A stretch of 64,000 nt of DNA, from positions 2,363,501-2,427,500 of the forward strand of contig NC_066286.1 in assembly GCF_905404315.1 (NCBI RefSeq), given 5' to 3'. The notes under the pieces are model-generated. The model had not been told where the DNA came from, ran no database searches, and saw nothing but the letters and a program-made list of their open reading frames with translations. Source of the DNA: Leptidea sinapis. Taxonomy: Eukaryota > Arthropoda > Insecta > Lepidoptera > Pieridae. A program made the translations under genes and the position numbers. This document shows positions 27,701 to 42,700 of this stretch, one piece after another (positions within the stretch are counted from its first letter, which is position 1; each line of letters begins with the position of its first letter).

Positions 27701-30700
27701 ATTCTTAATGAAAACAAGAGTTATTGAGTACAGTAGATGCATCAATCCACACACACGATTATTTATTTATATAAATAAAGGATTTTTCAAGCATTTTATT
27801 AGCGATCATAAAACTAATAAAAAAATTAAACAGAGTTTCTGGTATATATTTTGATCAATCTTAGGGTTTCATATTTTGGCTTTATAGAAATAAATAGAAG
27901 TACTAATATTCGTTTTTTAATATAAAATGTTGCTGTGTCAACGTTACATATTTTTACATAATCACCTACCTTTTTATTTATTAATGGAAAAAATTGATTT
28001 ATTTAAATAAAACTTAAAATAATCTCATGTTTTGTAGGAGAACTTTCTTAAATTTCTACTTTATTAATATCCGCTCTATTTCACCTTATTTCTCAAAATA
28101 AAAATCTTAAACCACCCGCTTAATTTAAATGGCAAAACAACGATTGCCGGGTCAGCTAGTATCTATATTATAAATAATAAATCATTATTGTTTTGTCTAC
28201 TTAACTTCACAATTACAAGAACAACAACTACAGTAACTTCAACCAAGTGACGGAAAACTATAAATAATGTAAAGTTAAACAGAAGGTGTCATTAAAATCG
28301 AAACGGAAAGTCAAGATTTATCTTTCGTTGACTAAATCGCTGATTTGTCCCAACATTCTACAAGTGTAATAGTTCAGACTGCGTAATTAAACATCTCGAC
28401 ATAACCAACACGTGTAGGCCAAATGGTGTCAAAGGATTTCTGCTTAGAGATCCTTAGTTATGAGCTACTGTTTTGCTTGCTACGGACCGTATTCCAGAAA
28501 CTATTTCAATTTTTTTTTTAAGATTACCTACAGAAACTACAATATAGTCAAAAAAAATTGCATTTCTACTTACAGGCAATCAGACATGCATGAAAAATAA
28601 TTTTAAGACGTTGTTTGTCGGTTAAATAGTAATAACGTAGGAGTATTTTGAAAATTTATTGAAGTAGCCGTTATTTTGCGGAAATCCATAATTCTTTAGT
28701 GTTCCGCCAATATTGTCTTTTAACAGACTCGTGCCAGATTTTAGCGAGGCATCATGTCCTGAGGATGCTTCGTGTAGAGGCGAAACGCGTGTCGTATTGT
28801 TAAAAGATTGGCGGAATGAACACTTTTGGATAACGTATTATATAAATCTAAAACATATTCTACATGTGTTCACAAAAAAAATAAAAGTATACTTAAAGAA
28901 CAAATTTAAATTAAATTATTATTTAAAAAATTACAAAGCCAAATTCTTAAATTCATTTTATCTATTTTTTTATTATTTACTATCTAATGATATGTGTTTA
29001 TGATTATCCATGATTATGTCTTTTTTTCTCTTTTATCCACCGTTATTAGGACAGTAACAAAGCATTTAACAACGTTATAGAGAACAAATAATAGTTTTTC
29101 TAATTTTTGACAGTTTTTAATATTAAATGGGGAGTTCATAAAACTTGTAGATTCTACTTCGTTTCTTGGAATTGGGGCACTTATATTGAGGCAATCTTGG
29201 CAATATTGATCACTTGGCGTTGCGTAGAGACATCGCTTCATTGTGTGTCCTGTTAGGATATCATCCCCACCATCTGGATGTGTGGCGGTCCTCCATAGTG
29301 CGGTTTTTAAGGAGCTTTCTACCACGTACTACAAAGCTGTGGAATGAACTTCCTTGTGCGGTGTTTTCAGAACGTACGACATGGGTACCTTCAAAAAAAG
29401 CACGTACACCTTCCTTAAAGGCCGGCAATGCTACTGTGATTCCTCTGGTGTTGCAAGAGAATGTGGGCGGCGGTGATCTCTTATCACCAGGTGACCCGTA
29501 CGCTCGTTTGTCCTCCTATTCCATTATAAAAAAAAAAATCTCAAATAATGTTGGTTCTGCTACTTTTGCTATCAGAGGTCTCCTTCCCTCAAATATATGC
29601 GAAGGGAACGATCGCTGGTCCATGCGTCAACTCGTGAAAGGGTCGACCTGTTATAGTTAATAAATCATTGTAATTGATGGATGCAGTTACTAATTGTGAC
29701 AGTAATCTCGACCATCATGTTTACCAGGCATCCTTACACAAACAATTAATTCAAGCTCTAAAGGTTGATGCATCCAATTTACGATCATTTATATTGATAC
29801 AGTTAATTCTTTATTACTTATAATGAAAACAAAAATATATTATTTAAACACGACTCATATATTGTATATATATATTCTTAAAAATGTTCTATATGTTCAT
29901 AATCACATTGAGGAATTTGCTAGAAACTGTGACATTCCTAATGTTAACACGAGGAACAAACATAAACTTGTTATGCCTACTACTCGGCTAAGTCGAGTTA
30001 GTAAGTCTTTTGTGGGGCGATGTATTTTGCTTGTACGCTTTTACAACAAGAATATTACGATATTCAAAAGAATTGTTAAAATGTTTGTATGGTAAAGGTT
30101 ACTATAACATAAATGACTTTCTTAATGATTCCACAGATTGGGAATGGAGCGACCGCCCTTAGGCTATTAAATAATAAGTTTAATTGTACAATATTACTTT
30201 GTAAACTTATTTTTTGATGAAAAAAAAAACCCGCTAAGTTTGTTGCGACCATTCTTCTCAGATCTGAGGCATTCTTTTTGGAATGGGTGTTAGTTTTTCT
30301 ATTTACCTAAGTCAAAATGAGAAAAAACACTCCTTAGCGGCTGTTTTAAGTTAGCGGACCATTATGAATAAGGAGGTAAATCACCCTCACTCGCCTACAC
30401 TTATATATACACACACACACACCTCTTAAATACTATTATTATTAACGTATGTAAAAAAACTAGCATAAAATAACGGATATATTCCTATTAAAGTTTTGTA
30501 GTTTTGTAATTCTTAGCCCTCAATTGGCATATTTGTAAAGTTATTTCTTAGTCTATTGTAATATATATAAAGCTGTTAGATTCTTAGTAAATAAATAAGT
30601 AAAAAATAAATTTACTGTAAACCGTTACCGTCCAATCTTCGCAGATTAAAGCAATTGTTGATGTTAAATAGCTAAATAGTGAACTGTCAAAAGCTTCAAA

Positions 30701-33700
30701 TAAAAATTCGACATCGACTTGATATTTCACTTCTTTACTTTAACTATGCCAAGGAATACGATGGTGTAACACATTCCGCAGTCTATGTTAAAGTCAGCGT
30801 TACTGTTAACGTTTTAATTAAACCTTAACCATAACTATAACGACTTCAATTTACTTTTATATAATTATGAACTAAATTGTTTGCATGTTTATGTGCATGA
30901 TGTGTTCACCTGTTTGTAAGAACACGATTTTTGGACTTTGTGTTATAACTTTATGAATTGACATATTATTGTGTATTCTGTGTTGGTGGACCTTGAATAA
31001 GTAAATAAATCAATTAATATAATACAACACAGCCTAAATCTTTATGCCTCTTACAAATGTAACATAACTCGATAAGCACGACACGCCACAAGTTAGAATA
31101 TCATCCCCACCAGATGGATGAGTGGCGGTCCTCCACAGTGCGGTTTTCAAGGAGCTTTCTTCCACGTACTGCAAAGCTGTGGAATGAGCTTCCTTGTGCG
31201 GTGTTTCCGGGACGATACGACATGGAAACCTTCAAAAAAAGCGCGTACTCCTTCCTTAAAGGCCGGCAACGCTCCTGTGATTCCTCCGCTGTTCCAAGAG
31301 ATTGTGGGCGGCGGTAATCACTTAACACCACATGACCCGTACGCTCGTTGGTTTTCCAATTCCATAAAAAAAAATAACTCAGTCAGTTGACGATAGAACC
31401 CGAACCAAAGAGTAAAGACCAATTCAACTGATCAACACTTGCTTCGCTAAAGCGTGCCGGCTATTACGCCCTTGTCAAAGGGCAAAGGGCCTATTGTTTC
31501 CGAACCCCACCGGATTAGCAGAAGTACCTAGACAGAGATTGTATAAACTATTTTAATTATTTACTCTCAACTGAAGTACTTCCGTGAAGTGTAAGGTGTG
31601 CTTTATTAAACTGACGAACAATATATTAATGTACAAAGCTAAGCCCGACAACCTCGTCAACTGTGACTTATTGTATGAATGAATGAAAGTACTTTATTGC
31701 ACTAAATATAGAAGCTAAAATTTGTACAAAACACTTATGGGATATATATAGCACAATTAGGGGATTATTTCAGTGTGATCGTTTATTGAATTCGAAATAT
31801 TGGTACGAGTCTTTTAGTACTTATAATATACCCAGTCACCAAGCGGTTGGAGAGTTTTATAAATTAATAATGACGAGAGCTATAATAATGAAGCCTTTTT
31901 CAAAAATAAGCAGATTTCAAGGCACAGGCTAGACGTTTCGGCCATAGATAATTTACACGTCTAAATAGATACTACAACTGATAAAAACGCCAGGAATATA
32001 ACTTTAGTGTGCGTGACGAGCTACGTTGTACACTCGCGATTTGTATGACACTTTGTGTTAGTGTGCGTGAATTGCTTTAAATAGAGGTAAGTTCTAAAGT
32101 TTATTTTTTTTCGACGTTTTAACAGCTGTCATAGTCTATCTAGAGTCTAGATGTATAAATAGTCTAAGGTTTCGGCCTTATTTTGTTTCTTTACCGGCGC
32201 ACGTTTACCACAAAGTTAGCTCACACTTCATGATGGCGGACTGACAAATATAAATACAATATGGATGCCGAAATCAACAAATGCTTCTTACGGATATGTC
32301 GTACATCACTACGTACAACATCCTATATCTTCATTATCAAATCTAGGCTAGTAACAAGTGTAACATAAAAAATAAATAAAATTTATTTAACATCAAAGAC
32401 GCCGCCCCCCGTTCTCTACAACAGTAATAAATCATCCCACCATATGGATTGTCATTATTAACTCAAGCGGCCAGCAATTAATGCTTTGAAGTCTTTGTTA
32501 AATTTAACACGCTTTTACGATTACTACTGCAAGTAAAAACTCTACAAAATACCGAAACACTAAGAATAAAGCTTTCAATTAAAAAGATAGTGACAATGCT
32601 GCCAACGTTAAAAACGATTCCGCTCTATGGCGTTCTTTTGATATACGATAGTGTTGTTTAATAGCAACACTCAAAGTGGCGGCAAAAAGCAAAGTGACAC
32701 TTGAAAAAGGCGCGAACAAGGGTTCCTTTTTCAAACTATTGTTTTGTTTTACTTTATATGGAATACATTGATTATTTATATAAACCATTTTCATATCTTA
32801 TGCGAGATAAGCTAATAATTATACTTTTTGTTTTAAGAGTTCTTCTATATCTGGATATGAAATAATGGAAACCTTATTACTTAAATGTCCACCTATTTGT
32901 CTGTATATGAGATAGAAAATCTGAGTGCTACCGGCGTAAGACATACTGATATTAACTTTAAAGCTATGGTAATCCAGCTTTTAAATCAATCAGCTATTAC
33001 AGTATGTACATTTAAATCCACCTGTTCCTCTTTTAAGACAAGATTACAAAATCAATTTTAGTAAATCTTATTGGTACATACTTTTATAAAAATTTCGTAT
33101 CATACAAATGATTTAAGTATTCTTTAGTGTTAATTCCGCCAATATTTGTTTTTAAAACAATTCGACACGTGTTTCGCCTCTACACGAGGCATCCTCAGGA
33201 CGTGTTGTCTCGCCAAAATCTGGCACGAGATAGCTCGTTAACACTAAAGAAAACTTAAATAATTTGTATAATTATGGATTTCCGCAAAGTAACGCCTAAT
33301 TCAATAATTTTTTTTTCAAATTTCGTATCATTTGTTTGTCCGCGATGAACTCCTAACCTACTCGAGGTAAAAAAGGAACTCTAAATTAGCCAGAAAGCTT
33401 AAAGCACAAATAAAAATGGGAAACATGGAGAAAAATTCTGTGTTTGATTTTCCATAGACTATTACTTACTTAATCAAATTATAAACTTATTTCAAGCCAC
33501 ATAATAATACCTCTAAAAACCGAATTAATAATATCTATCACAAATCATGAACATAATCGGTGATAAAACAAATATTTGGAAAGCAATTAACCGGTTGTCG
33601 AGAAATAAAAAAAGTTGTCATAACTGGCAATTATCATACATTTGCATACATTATATTGAATCGATTTCGTAATTTTTTAAATATTTAGGAGTGGTAGGTA

Positions 33701-36700
33701 AAGATTTTTCGTTGTTATATCGGTTCTGTTATAATTTATCAGACGTTAATGGTTGAATATTCATAGATGTTATCTTTACTCAAATAAACGCATTAAGATG
33801 TTAGTTTGAGTCTGTTTAAAATTGAAACTAGTTTTACATGTTGGATGGATTAGGACTTTGTTTTAAGATAATAATTTCATAATATTTTTGATTAAGTACC
33901 TTATATATTTCCATTACCACAATTGTTAAGTTTTTTTTTTGTATTTTTTTAATTACTAGCTACCCGCCTACTTAGAATTATTTCCCTTAATATCCATTGA
34001 GGAGAATGAGGTGCTTTGGAATCAAAACAGAAAATACTGGCTGGTATAGACTAATTCCAGCCAGTATTTACTGTTTTTAGCTGCAAAATTACTTGCTTAC
34101 TGCTGGTTTCATACTGGATTACGTAAAAAAAGAGATAATTAGAATTTCTTTTTTTTTTGGATAAGAAATCTTTAGTTTTCAGTTTGTCAGAGCGTGCGTC
34201 GTTTGTTGAAAAGTATGTGTTTACAACAAGTTGAAATAATGTTTTACCAGATCGTCGTATCACAGTTATTTTTATAGCCGAAGAAACAAAGATTTCGTCT
34301 GGTAGTATGCATAGCATTTTACATGAACGCTTAGGGATGAAAAAATGTTACCACGCGCTTGGTGCCTCACTTGGTTTTTGAGACTGAATATTTCTCGAGT
34401 TTCTTTGGTTGTTACAACAAGATGGAGTTAAAGGATGAAACGTACGTTAACTATTATAACCCAGTAAGAAAATTACAGTCTATGACTATCGCCTCCATCC
34501 ACTAAGAAAGATCATGGGCTTTTGTTATTTTAAATAGTGAATGAATTACAGCGATTTTTTCAAAAACACCTGCATTCATTCCCTTCCTCCATAAAAAATA
34601 ACAGTTAATTACTAAATCATTCATTAATTAAAAGAAGTAATTTAAAAAAAGATAATTGATAAAAAGATGTTCACAGCGTCGAAAATAATAGCGACAAACT
34701 ATTAACCTCTATTTTCAGCAACGCACGCACACTAAAACAAAATGACTGAAGTATCGCAAGCATAGATTGTCATACACACTTAAGTAATAAACTGGCCTGT
34801 TGTCATGCTATGCCTAACAGCAAGAAGCTTTGTCTATACGTGGTTTGAGTACCTATCAAATAATATAAAAGTTCTCAAGAAACAGCTTTGATACCTGTGC
34901 AATTGCTAATAATATATAAATCACTTTATTCACAGACACTTTTTTAATACCTAAAGGTCTTAGTTACCAGGTCATAAAAATTAAAAAAAAATTGTTGCCA
35001 ACTGTCAAAGTTGTCAACTATTATATCTGTCAAATTATCATTATGATAGGGCGGGAAAATTCTCCAGGGCGGGCATAGATAACGAGCTAAATTAATCAAA
35101 ACACGTGTAAACAGCACAGATAATATGCGGTAATTATAGGACATGAGGGGTCTGGTTGATGCCATCTGTTTGATTTAGATAATTAATTTTTATGGTCTAC
35201 GCTTAATATGTTTGTCAAGCGTATCTTAATTGATGTATTCATTTTAAATGCGCGATCAAGTTGTTTATTTTTTAATTTAATTCAATTCATATAATCTCAA
35301 AATGTAATTGTTCGCATAACAAACAAACAAACTAAAGCATTTTATTTCCTAGGTAAATTGACTAATTGAATTGAATTGAATTACACTAATTGAAATATGT
35401 AATTTTTTCATACAGCTCGTTCGGAAGGCAGATTTCCTTAGAGAAGAAACTCTAAGGTTGCTCTTTTCAAAACAGAATGGTATTATAGGTTCTTATTTTA
35501 ATTTTTACAAATCATTTCAATTACAATATATGCAAAGTGTTGCAACAAAATACAAAACTTCAATTACTAAATGCCTTACACGAGGAAAACAAAAAAATGG
35601 AAATTAATAAGTAAAAACATATTATATATTTTTGAGTACATACTTAAAGTACAGTACAGTAGATGCATCAATCCACACATACCGTAAATTAAATAAAGGC
35701 ATTATGCGAGCATTTTATTAGCTATTATATTAAAAAATATATAATAACTTTAATTAAAAAGAAAATAAAAGAAATAAAATAACATAAATGAGCAGCGCCC
35801 GTTCACGAGCATGACGCATGGACCAGTCATCGCCCCCTCGACCATATTTTAGGGAAGGGAACGACCACAACCCACGTCCCCACCACTAGCAGTGGCATTA
35901 AGCGAGCATGACGCTGCCTGTCACGAGAACTCTGCCAAATAACAAAAGATAATGTTCATCTCACGGACTAGTAAAAAAAAAAGGACTCCGCACCGTGCGG
36001 TTACGGGGTATAACAGTTAGACAATTTTTTCTACCTTAAATAATCATATATCCACAAATACTTTTATATTATTGTCTTTACACTTTTTCACAACCCACGA
36101 CGGCATTTTTAAAATATTTTATCGCTTAAACTGATCTGTCACAGACGATGGCTAATCTCATAATGGCGACCGATCGGCTTGTATTAGTGTAAGTGTGTGC
36201 GTGAGGCTACCGGCTAGGTTTACCGGCTTGTTTTGGTGCCTCACTGTTAAGTCCTTATATTTTTACTCGTCCGTGGTTCATCTACATACTTAGTATTGCG
36301 ATACTCACTAAAATGATTTGTATGGCACTTTGTTTAAGCTCAAACCAGATGTTAACAGTCAACCTATATTTTTTTTCGACGTTTTCACTGCTGTCACTCG
36401 TCTTTCTAAGGGAAATTTCTTTTATAAATAATAGTACCTTAAGAACATTAGGAATAATGCACTGTTCGCTCAGGATTTATGTAGAGTCCGGAGTCAAGCG
36501 AGAGGAATTCAAGACACCCAATACAAGGTTCTATTAAGTCTACTATTCACATCAGTGAGGCAACACAAAGAAGAGGGAACAAAAATAAGTAACTATATTA
36601 AAAGGCATAAAAGGCATTTATTTTCTCAAAATTGATTCCTTTAGAATTCTTTTTGATGTCATTTCTTATACTACAAGATACTAATACTAGATACTAATGG

Positions 36701-39700
36701 CGCTCTGAGAGAGAAGAAGCGGCGCAAGAAACTCTCCCAGCATTCTTTTTTTTTGCGCTCTTTTCAATAAAAATATACAATATTGTACAGTTGCTATAAA
36801 ATAATCACAATCTAGTCCCAGGCTGTCCGATCATTTAGATATTCAGCAGTGGAGTAATAGGATTTACGACAGAGCCATTTTTTTATAAAACATTTAAATT
36901 TATTTATAGACAATGCCTGAACAGTGGCTGGGACTTTATTGTAGAAGTGTATACATTTACCCTTAAAGCTATTATGTATCTTATGTATCTTATGCTTTTA
37001 TATTTTATGGTTAAAGAACTTTATTCTTATTAAGAACAGAACATATTCACTTACATGAGAAAACAATATAAACAGTAGATATCTTATTCGTAGTACTGCG
37101 AGTCTATACAAAACAAAGTGGGTAGAAATGAAAAAACTGCGTAAACATTATGATCAACACATGCATTAAGAGCTACTAGATATGGCATGGCACGTCGGGG
37201 TAAGTATAGTTTGATATAAATTTAATTCAATAATATCACTAGTTAGTAGGTCCTAAGCATCTTTACTTTTTTTTATTAATAATATGTTCAGCGTCTATTT
37301 TAATAAACTCCGAAGTCGAAATATCACTGTCACTTAACGACATTATTAAATCAACGCAACACCCTAGCGAAATTCTCTAAGAAAAAAGCGATTTCATCGA
37401 TTGTATGAAACGTGCAGTCATTGATAGATTGACAGATGACGGCTATAATCCTGTAAAAAACGGAGATAGCCGAAATCCGCTACGTCTTAAGCAACTGTTT
37501 GCTTTCAAACTTAGCCGGATTGTACTTCGTCGCTATATTGTAATTACTATTTAAAAATTATGTCAAATCTCACTGCACGTTTCATACTAAACTAAATTTC
37601 GATTTATACTCAGGCAGTCACGCCTCTTATTACGTAGTATTTACATCCTCTTTGCAACGCAACGTGAATATATTTACCAATATTTCTTCAGTTATTATAA
37701 TGTTATTAATGTTTTAAGAAACAACTAATTTTATAAGTACTACGTGCCTTGTTATATGCGTACGCGGGTGAAGTCAGGGATACTAGCTAGTCTTCAAATA
37801 ATGTAAGCCATTACAAATTGTTATGTTTTTAAAGTGATAACCCTCACTTCTGGGATTTATTACAACCTGCTTAACCCCAATATTAGGAATTTGACTTGTT
37901 ATCCACTGTAAAGTTGAACAAAGCATACAAGATTTATGACGATACGTCAATCGAACGGTTGGCACAGTTGGAAAGAGCGCTCGCACGGAACGCCGGAGGT
38001 CGTGGGTTCGAGTCCCGCATCGTTCATAAGATTTTGTTTTCAGTTTTATTTGTGTAAACCATTACAGTTCTAGAAATATATACACTATTCTATTCATCTT
38101 CTCTTGCAAAACTGTCGTTGTCTCGTCTCCCAACGATTGTCTTCAATTAAACAACTTCGCACGACATGGCACAAGTTAGAATATCATCCCCACCATCTGG
38201 TTGTGTGGCGGTCCTCCACAGTACGGTTTTCAAGGAGCTTTCTTCCGCGTACTACAAAGCTGTGGAATGATAGTCCTTGTGCGGTGTTTCCGGGACAATA
38301 CGACATGGGTACCTTCAAAAAAAAGGGCGTACACCTTCCTTAAAGGCCGGCAACGCTCCTGTGATTCCTCTGGTGTTGGAAGAGATTGTGGGCGGTGGTG
38401 ATCACTTAACACCAGGTGACCCGTACGCTCGTTTGTCCTAATATTCCTTAAAAAAAAACAAAACAGGCCATTAATCGTAAATCTAAACACTTAAATTCAC
38501 AATTATTTCCGGTTTCCGTAATTAAGACATTTGATCGACGGTTCGTGATTTTGTCTCAACAAACAAACGGAGCTCAAATTGAATCTTGTTTTCAATTTCA
38601 TTAAATGTTTGTTTACGCTATCTCCTTAAGACGTTTAACGAACCGGTTGGTAATAACATTGTAAAAAAGATCGATTAAAAGCGGTGTTATCGGTTTTAGA
38701 TGTAATTATTATTCGTTTTTTGTCCGCGTCCCTCTGACAAAACCCTTTTTATCTCTGGAATACGTAGAGTTTTAAAAAAACACTTATGTACTAGCTATGC
38801 CCTCGACATGTCAAAAAAAAAGCAGTTTTATATCGCTCTTACAGGTTCATATGTGTAGACTTATATCAAGGAAAATAATCTGTGAGGTAAATAAATTATA
38901 TTTCATTAAAAATATTCTGTTAAAAAACAATAAAAATAATCTTTTCTGATAAAGTTCCTGCGGATTTTCTCAATTAATACGAGCGTTCAATGCACTGTCG
39001 TTTAACTATTATTTATAAAAATACTATATTGTTGACAAACGTCACAATTATACTGACAGTATATTTAAAAAAAAAACGTGTGCTTCTCGGGACGCCCGAC
39101 AGAAGTCATAACCTAAGTTAAACGCGTGTCCGCGCACGGAACGCGAGAGGTCGCGTTTTACATAAACTAAAAATCATATTTTTACTAGTGTATTTAATCC
39201 TTGAAGTGAGGGTTATCACTTTAAAACATAACAAATTGTTTAGATTTGCAACTGTGATATCTCAAGTCAATTTCCTAATATGCAAATATTTTGGTTGAGC
39301 AGATTATCAACTGTAAATTCGATTCTGTAGATGGAGCCACAACCTGAGAGTTGAACAAAGCATACAAGTTCTTATCAACGATACGTCACTCGAACGGTTG
39401 GCTCAGTTCGAAAGACCGCTCGCACGGAATGCGAGAGGTCGTGGGTTCGAGTTCCGCATCGTTCATAAAATTATGTTTTATTTGTGTAACATTTATTGAT
39501 TGAAATATTAGGTACTTTTACACAAATTATCTCGCCCCAAAATAGGCATAGCGTGTGCTATGGGTTGCAAAACGGATATACTTACCTACTTGAACATATA
39601 TATATATATAAATGCAAATAAACATCGACAACTCGGAAACAGACACCCATATTCAGATGAATATGAATGTCAATTTTTTTTTAAATATTTACTACAACTT

Positions 39701-42700
39701 GGGAATATTTTGAGATTTAACGAGAAGAAGTAGCAAGAAACTCATTGCCACTCTTTTGAATCAAAATTTATAGCTTCATCGTTTTACAAATAATTTCAAT
39801 TAGGTACAATATATTATGTAAAGTGATGCTACAAATATATTCAAACGTCAAATAGTCAATGCCTTACATGAGTAAGTCAAAAAAAGTAAATTTAAATGAA
39901 TACACTAACGTACAGTTATTAAGTACAGTTGATGCATTAATCCACATACACCGTAAATAAATAAAGATATTTATGCGATTCATCATATAAGTGTTTTGCA
40001 CCTATAGGGATTCGAACCCAGGGCTTAAAGCTCAGTAGGCAGGGTCACTTACCATTGGACTAGATATTCGTCGTTTCAAACGATGAACTTCCAAAGTAGC
40101 TACAACGGATGAAAACAGGCCAGGTATATTACTTTAGTGTGCGTGACAAACTACGTCTTACAGTCGCGATGTGTATGTCATTTTGTATTAGTGTATAAAT
40201 CAAAATAGAGATCAAAATGATCTAAAGTAGCAAGCATTAAACGAAATATGCTCATTGAACATTCACCAGACACTTGGCTTTTTTAGCAAGTGGAATTAGC
40301 CACAGATGTCCTTACACACAGCGCCTTTCTTTCAATGATTTATTTACCAAAATAGTTAACAATTATATCAATAATACGGAGTTACTGGATAAAATATCTT
40401 TCACTGTACCTTCGAGGTAAAGTATTAAAAATAGTAAAAAGTATTTATTTATTTATTGCACCAACAAAGCATACACTAATTCATGCAAAAAAGATATATA
40501 TATAGACAAAAATATACGTTGAGTGCTACCTCAATTATAGGTGCAAATAACATTCTTATATAAAAAGCACTTGCTTTTGTAAATGTACTTACATTAAAAA
40601 GTATAAATTGCTGTTTTAAAAAATATATAACGATTATGACATAAATTAAAAATTAAATCACAGTTTCAAATTCATAATTCACTTAGCAGACCCCTTATTA
40701 AATCAAATTTAGGACTTAACTCCCCAATTCTCAGAGCTGGTGAACAATATAACATGCTTGTTGGAAAACACTCAAATGTAGATATATTCAATGACTCGTG
40801 GCTCACTTAAGAATAAAATACTAACATACTTTTAAGTCATACTATAAACTAACTATAAACCTAGTAACTTAAATTAATTATTTTCACATTAACGTACTTT
40901 TATTTCTACTTAGTTATAAAACACTAATTACTTTAAATTATTAATAGTCAATGCTGTGCATTTCTTTCATAGGTATGCATATTAGAATTGTAAAATATAT
41001 TGTTAAGTTTATATTTGTAAATGTATTAATATGTATTCTGTTGAAGTGCCTAATAAAATAAATAACGGCCGTTCTTAATATACTATCTACAGATAGAGAC
41101 AAATTACTACCTTCTACTGTCAGTAATTAGCTGTCAATAATCTAAAGCTGTCCCAATATACCCGATAAGTCATTCTTATCGCCTTATTTTGGGACGCGTG
41201 AATTGCAATTTCCATACAAACTTTATGTCGCTGGTGAGCTATACGTCGCGATCGTCCCATAGACAGACAGCGTGTACGGATAAGGTGAGTTACAGTCGAT
41301 AAGTTTATTGCGACAGAATAGTCAACGATAGTTACGATTTTTATCTCAAGTAAGAGATAGACTAAATATTGGGAACGGCCGTAAATAAACAAGATTCTTG
41401 CATTACCCTAACTTGACTTTAGATACTTATACATTCGTTTCTCTTGCAGGTTACCTAGTGAAGGCGCCAGTCCAAGCCAATCAGAGTCTACATCCGAATC
41501 TCCCCAGTCTCTGCTGCAGGATGCAAGTCTCCCAGCTCTGCTGACCACCTACTCTAACTCGCCGGCTATCACGACTGATTCCCTGGGCCTGCCGACTCCT
41601 GAGGACTGCAGCTTGGCTAACTGCTCCACCAGCGCTGGCTTGGCGCTTCCGTTGACCTCTGGTGGTCTGTGTACGTCGTCATCCGTAGCCTGGTTGATGA
41701 ATGAAGACAGTACGGGTGAGTTTTATTACTTTGTTTTTACTGAGTTCATTGCTGCCATTATCTTTTCGTTATGGCAATTAGGGATGAGACGAGCAGGAGG
41801 TTCTACTGGTGGTTATTGATACGCGATATGATAAGCTGTTAAATCTCAATTGCCCAGTAATTTCACTAGCTACGGTGACTTTCAGACCGAAACACAATAA
41901 TGCCTTCACATTACTGCTTCACGGCAGAAAAAGTTGCCGTTGTGGTACCCATAATCTAGCCGTCATCCTGTGCAAAGAAGCCTTCCACTGGTAAATTCCG
42001 CTCTTGGTCGCTTATTACGACACGCTTGGGCCTAGGACTTCCTTATTCTTTTTGTACCCAGGGGAAGAACAGGGCGAAATAGTGATAAAAATTTGTACAT
42101 TATTTGCCCTCTACATTCATAATATCATCTCAGTCATTAAAAGTACCATAACGCGAAGCCTACCGCACCAAAATCACTTCGACAACAACGCTCTGTATCT
42201 ACTTGTCAAATCGGAACACAATATAATAATAATTTGATAATTTGCTACAGAGATACAGCAAGATAGAAAAGGTAAGCGAATCAATTGTTACTGTGACCGA
42301 TTTTTATTGACAAGTCGTAAACAGTCAGCCACGATTGCATTAGCTCCTTAGTACACCAGGAACAGACATAAACTGATGATGCCTACTACTCGGCTAAGTC
42401 GAGTTAGTAAGTCTTTTGTGGGGCTTTTACAACAAGATCCCAGAAAATGTTCAAAAGAAAAGTAATAGTTATTCAAAAGAATTGTTTAAAAACGTTTGTG
42501 TGGTAAAGGTTACTATAACATAAATCACTTTCATAATGATACCACAGATGGAGTGACCGCCCTCAGGCTATTAAGTAATAAGTTTAATTGTACAATATTA
42601 CTTTGTAAACATATTTATTCGATGAAAAAAAAAGCCCGCTGAGTTTGTTGCACCCATTCTTCTCAGGTCTGAGGCATTCATTTTGGAATGGGTGGTAGTT

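Noticed and set aside
37953..38025. Functional tRNA gene
   Set aside because: Mismatched anticodon stem, no T at position 33 and repeat flanks shared with another copy indicate a SINE head.
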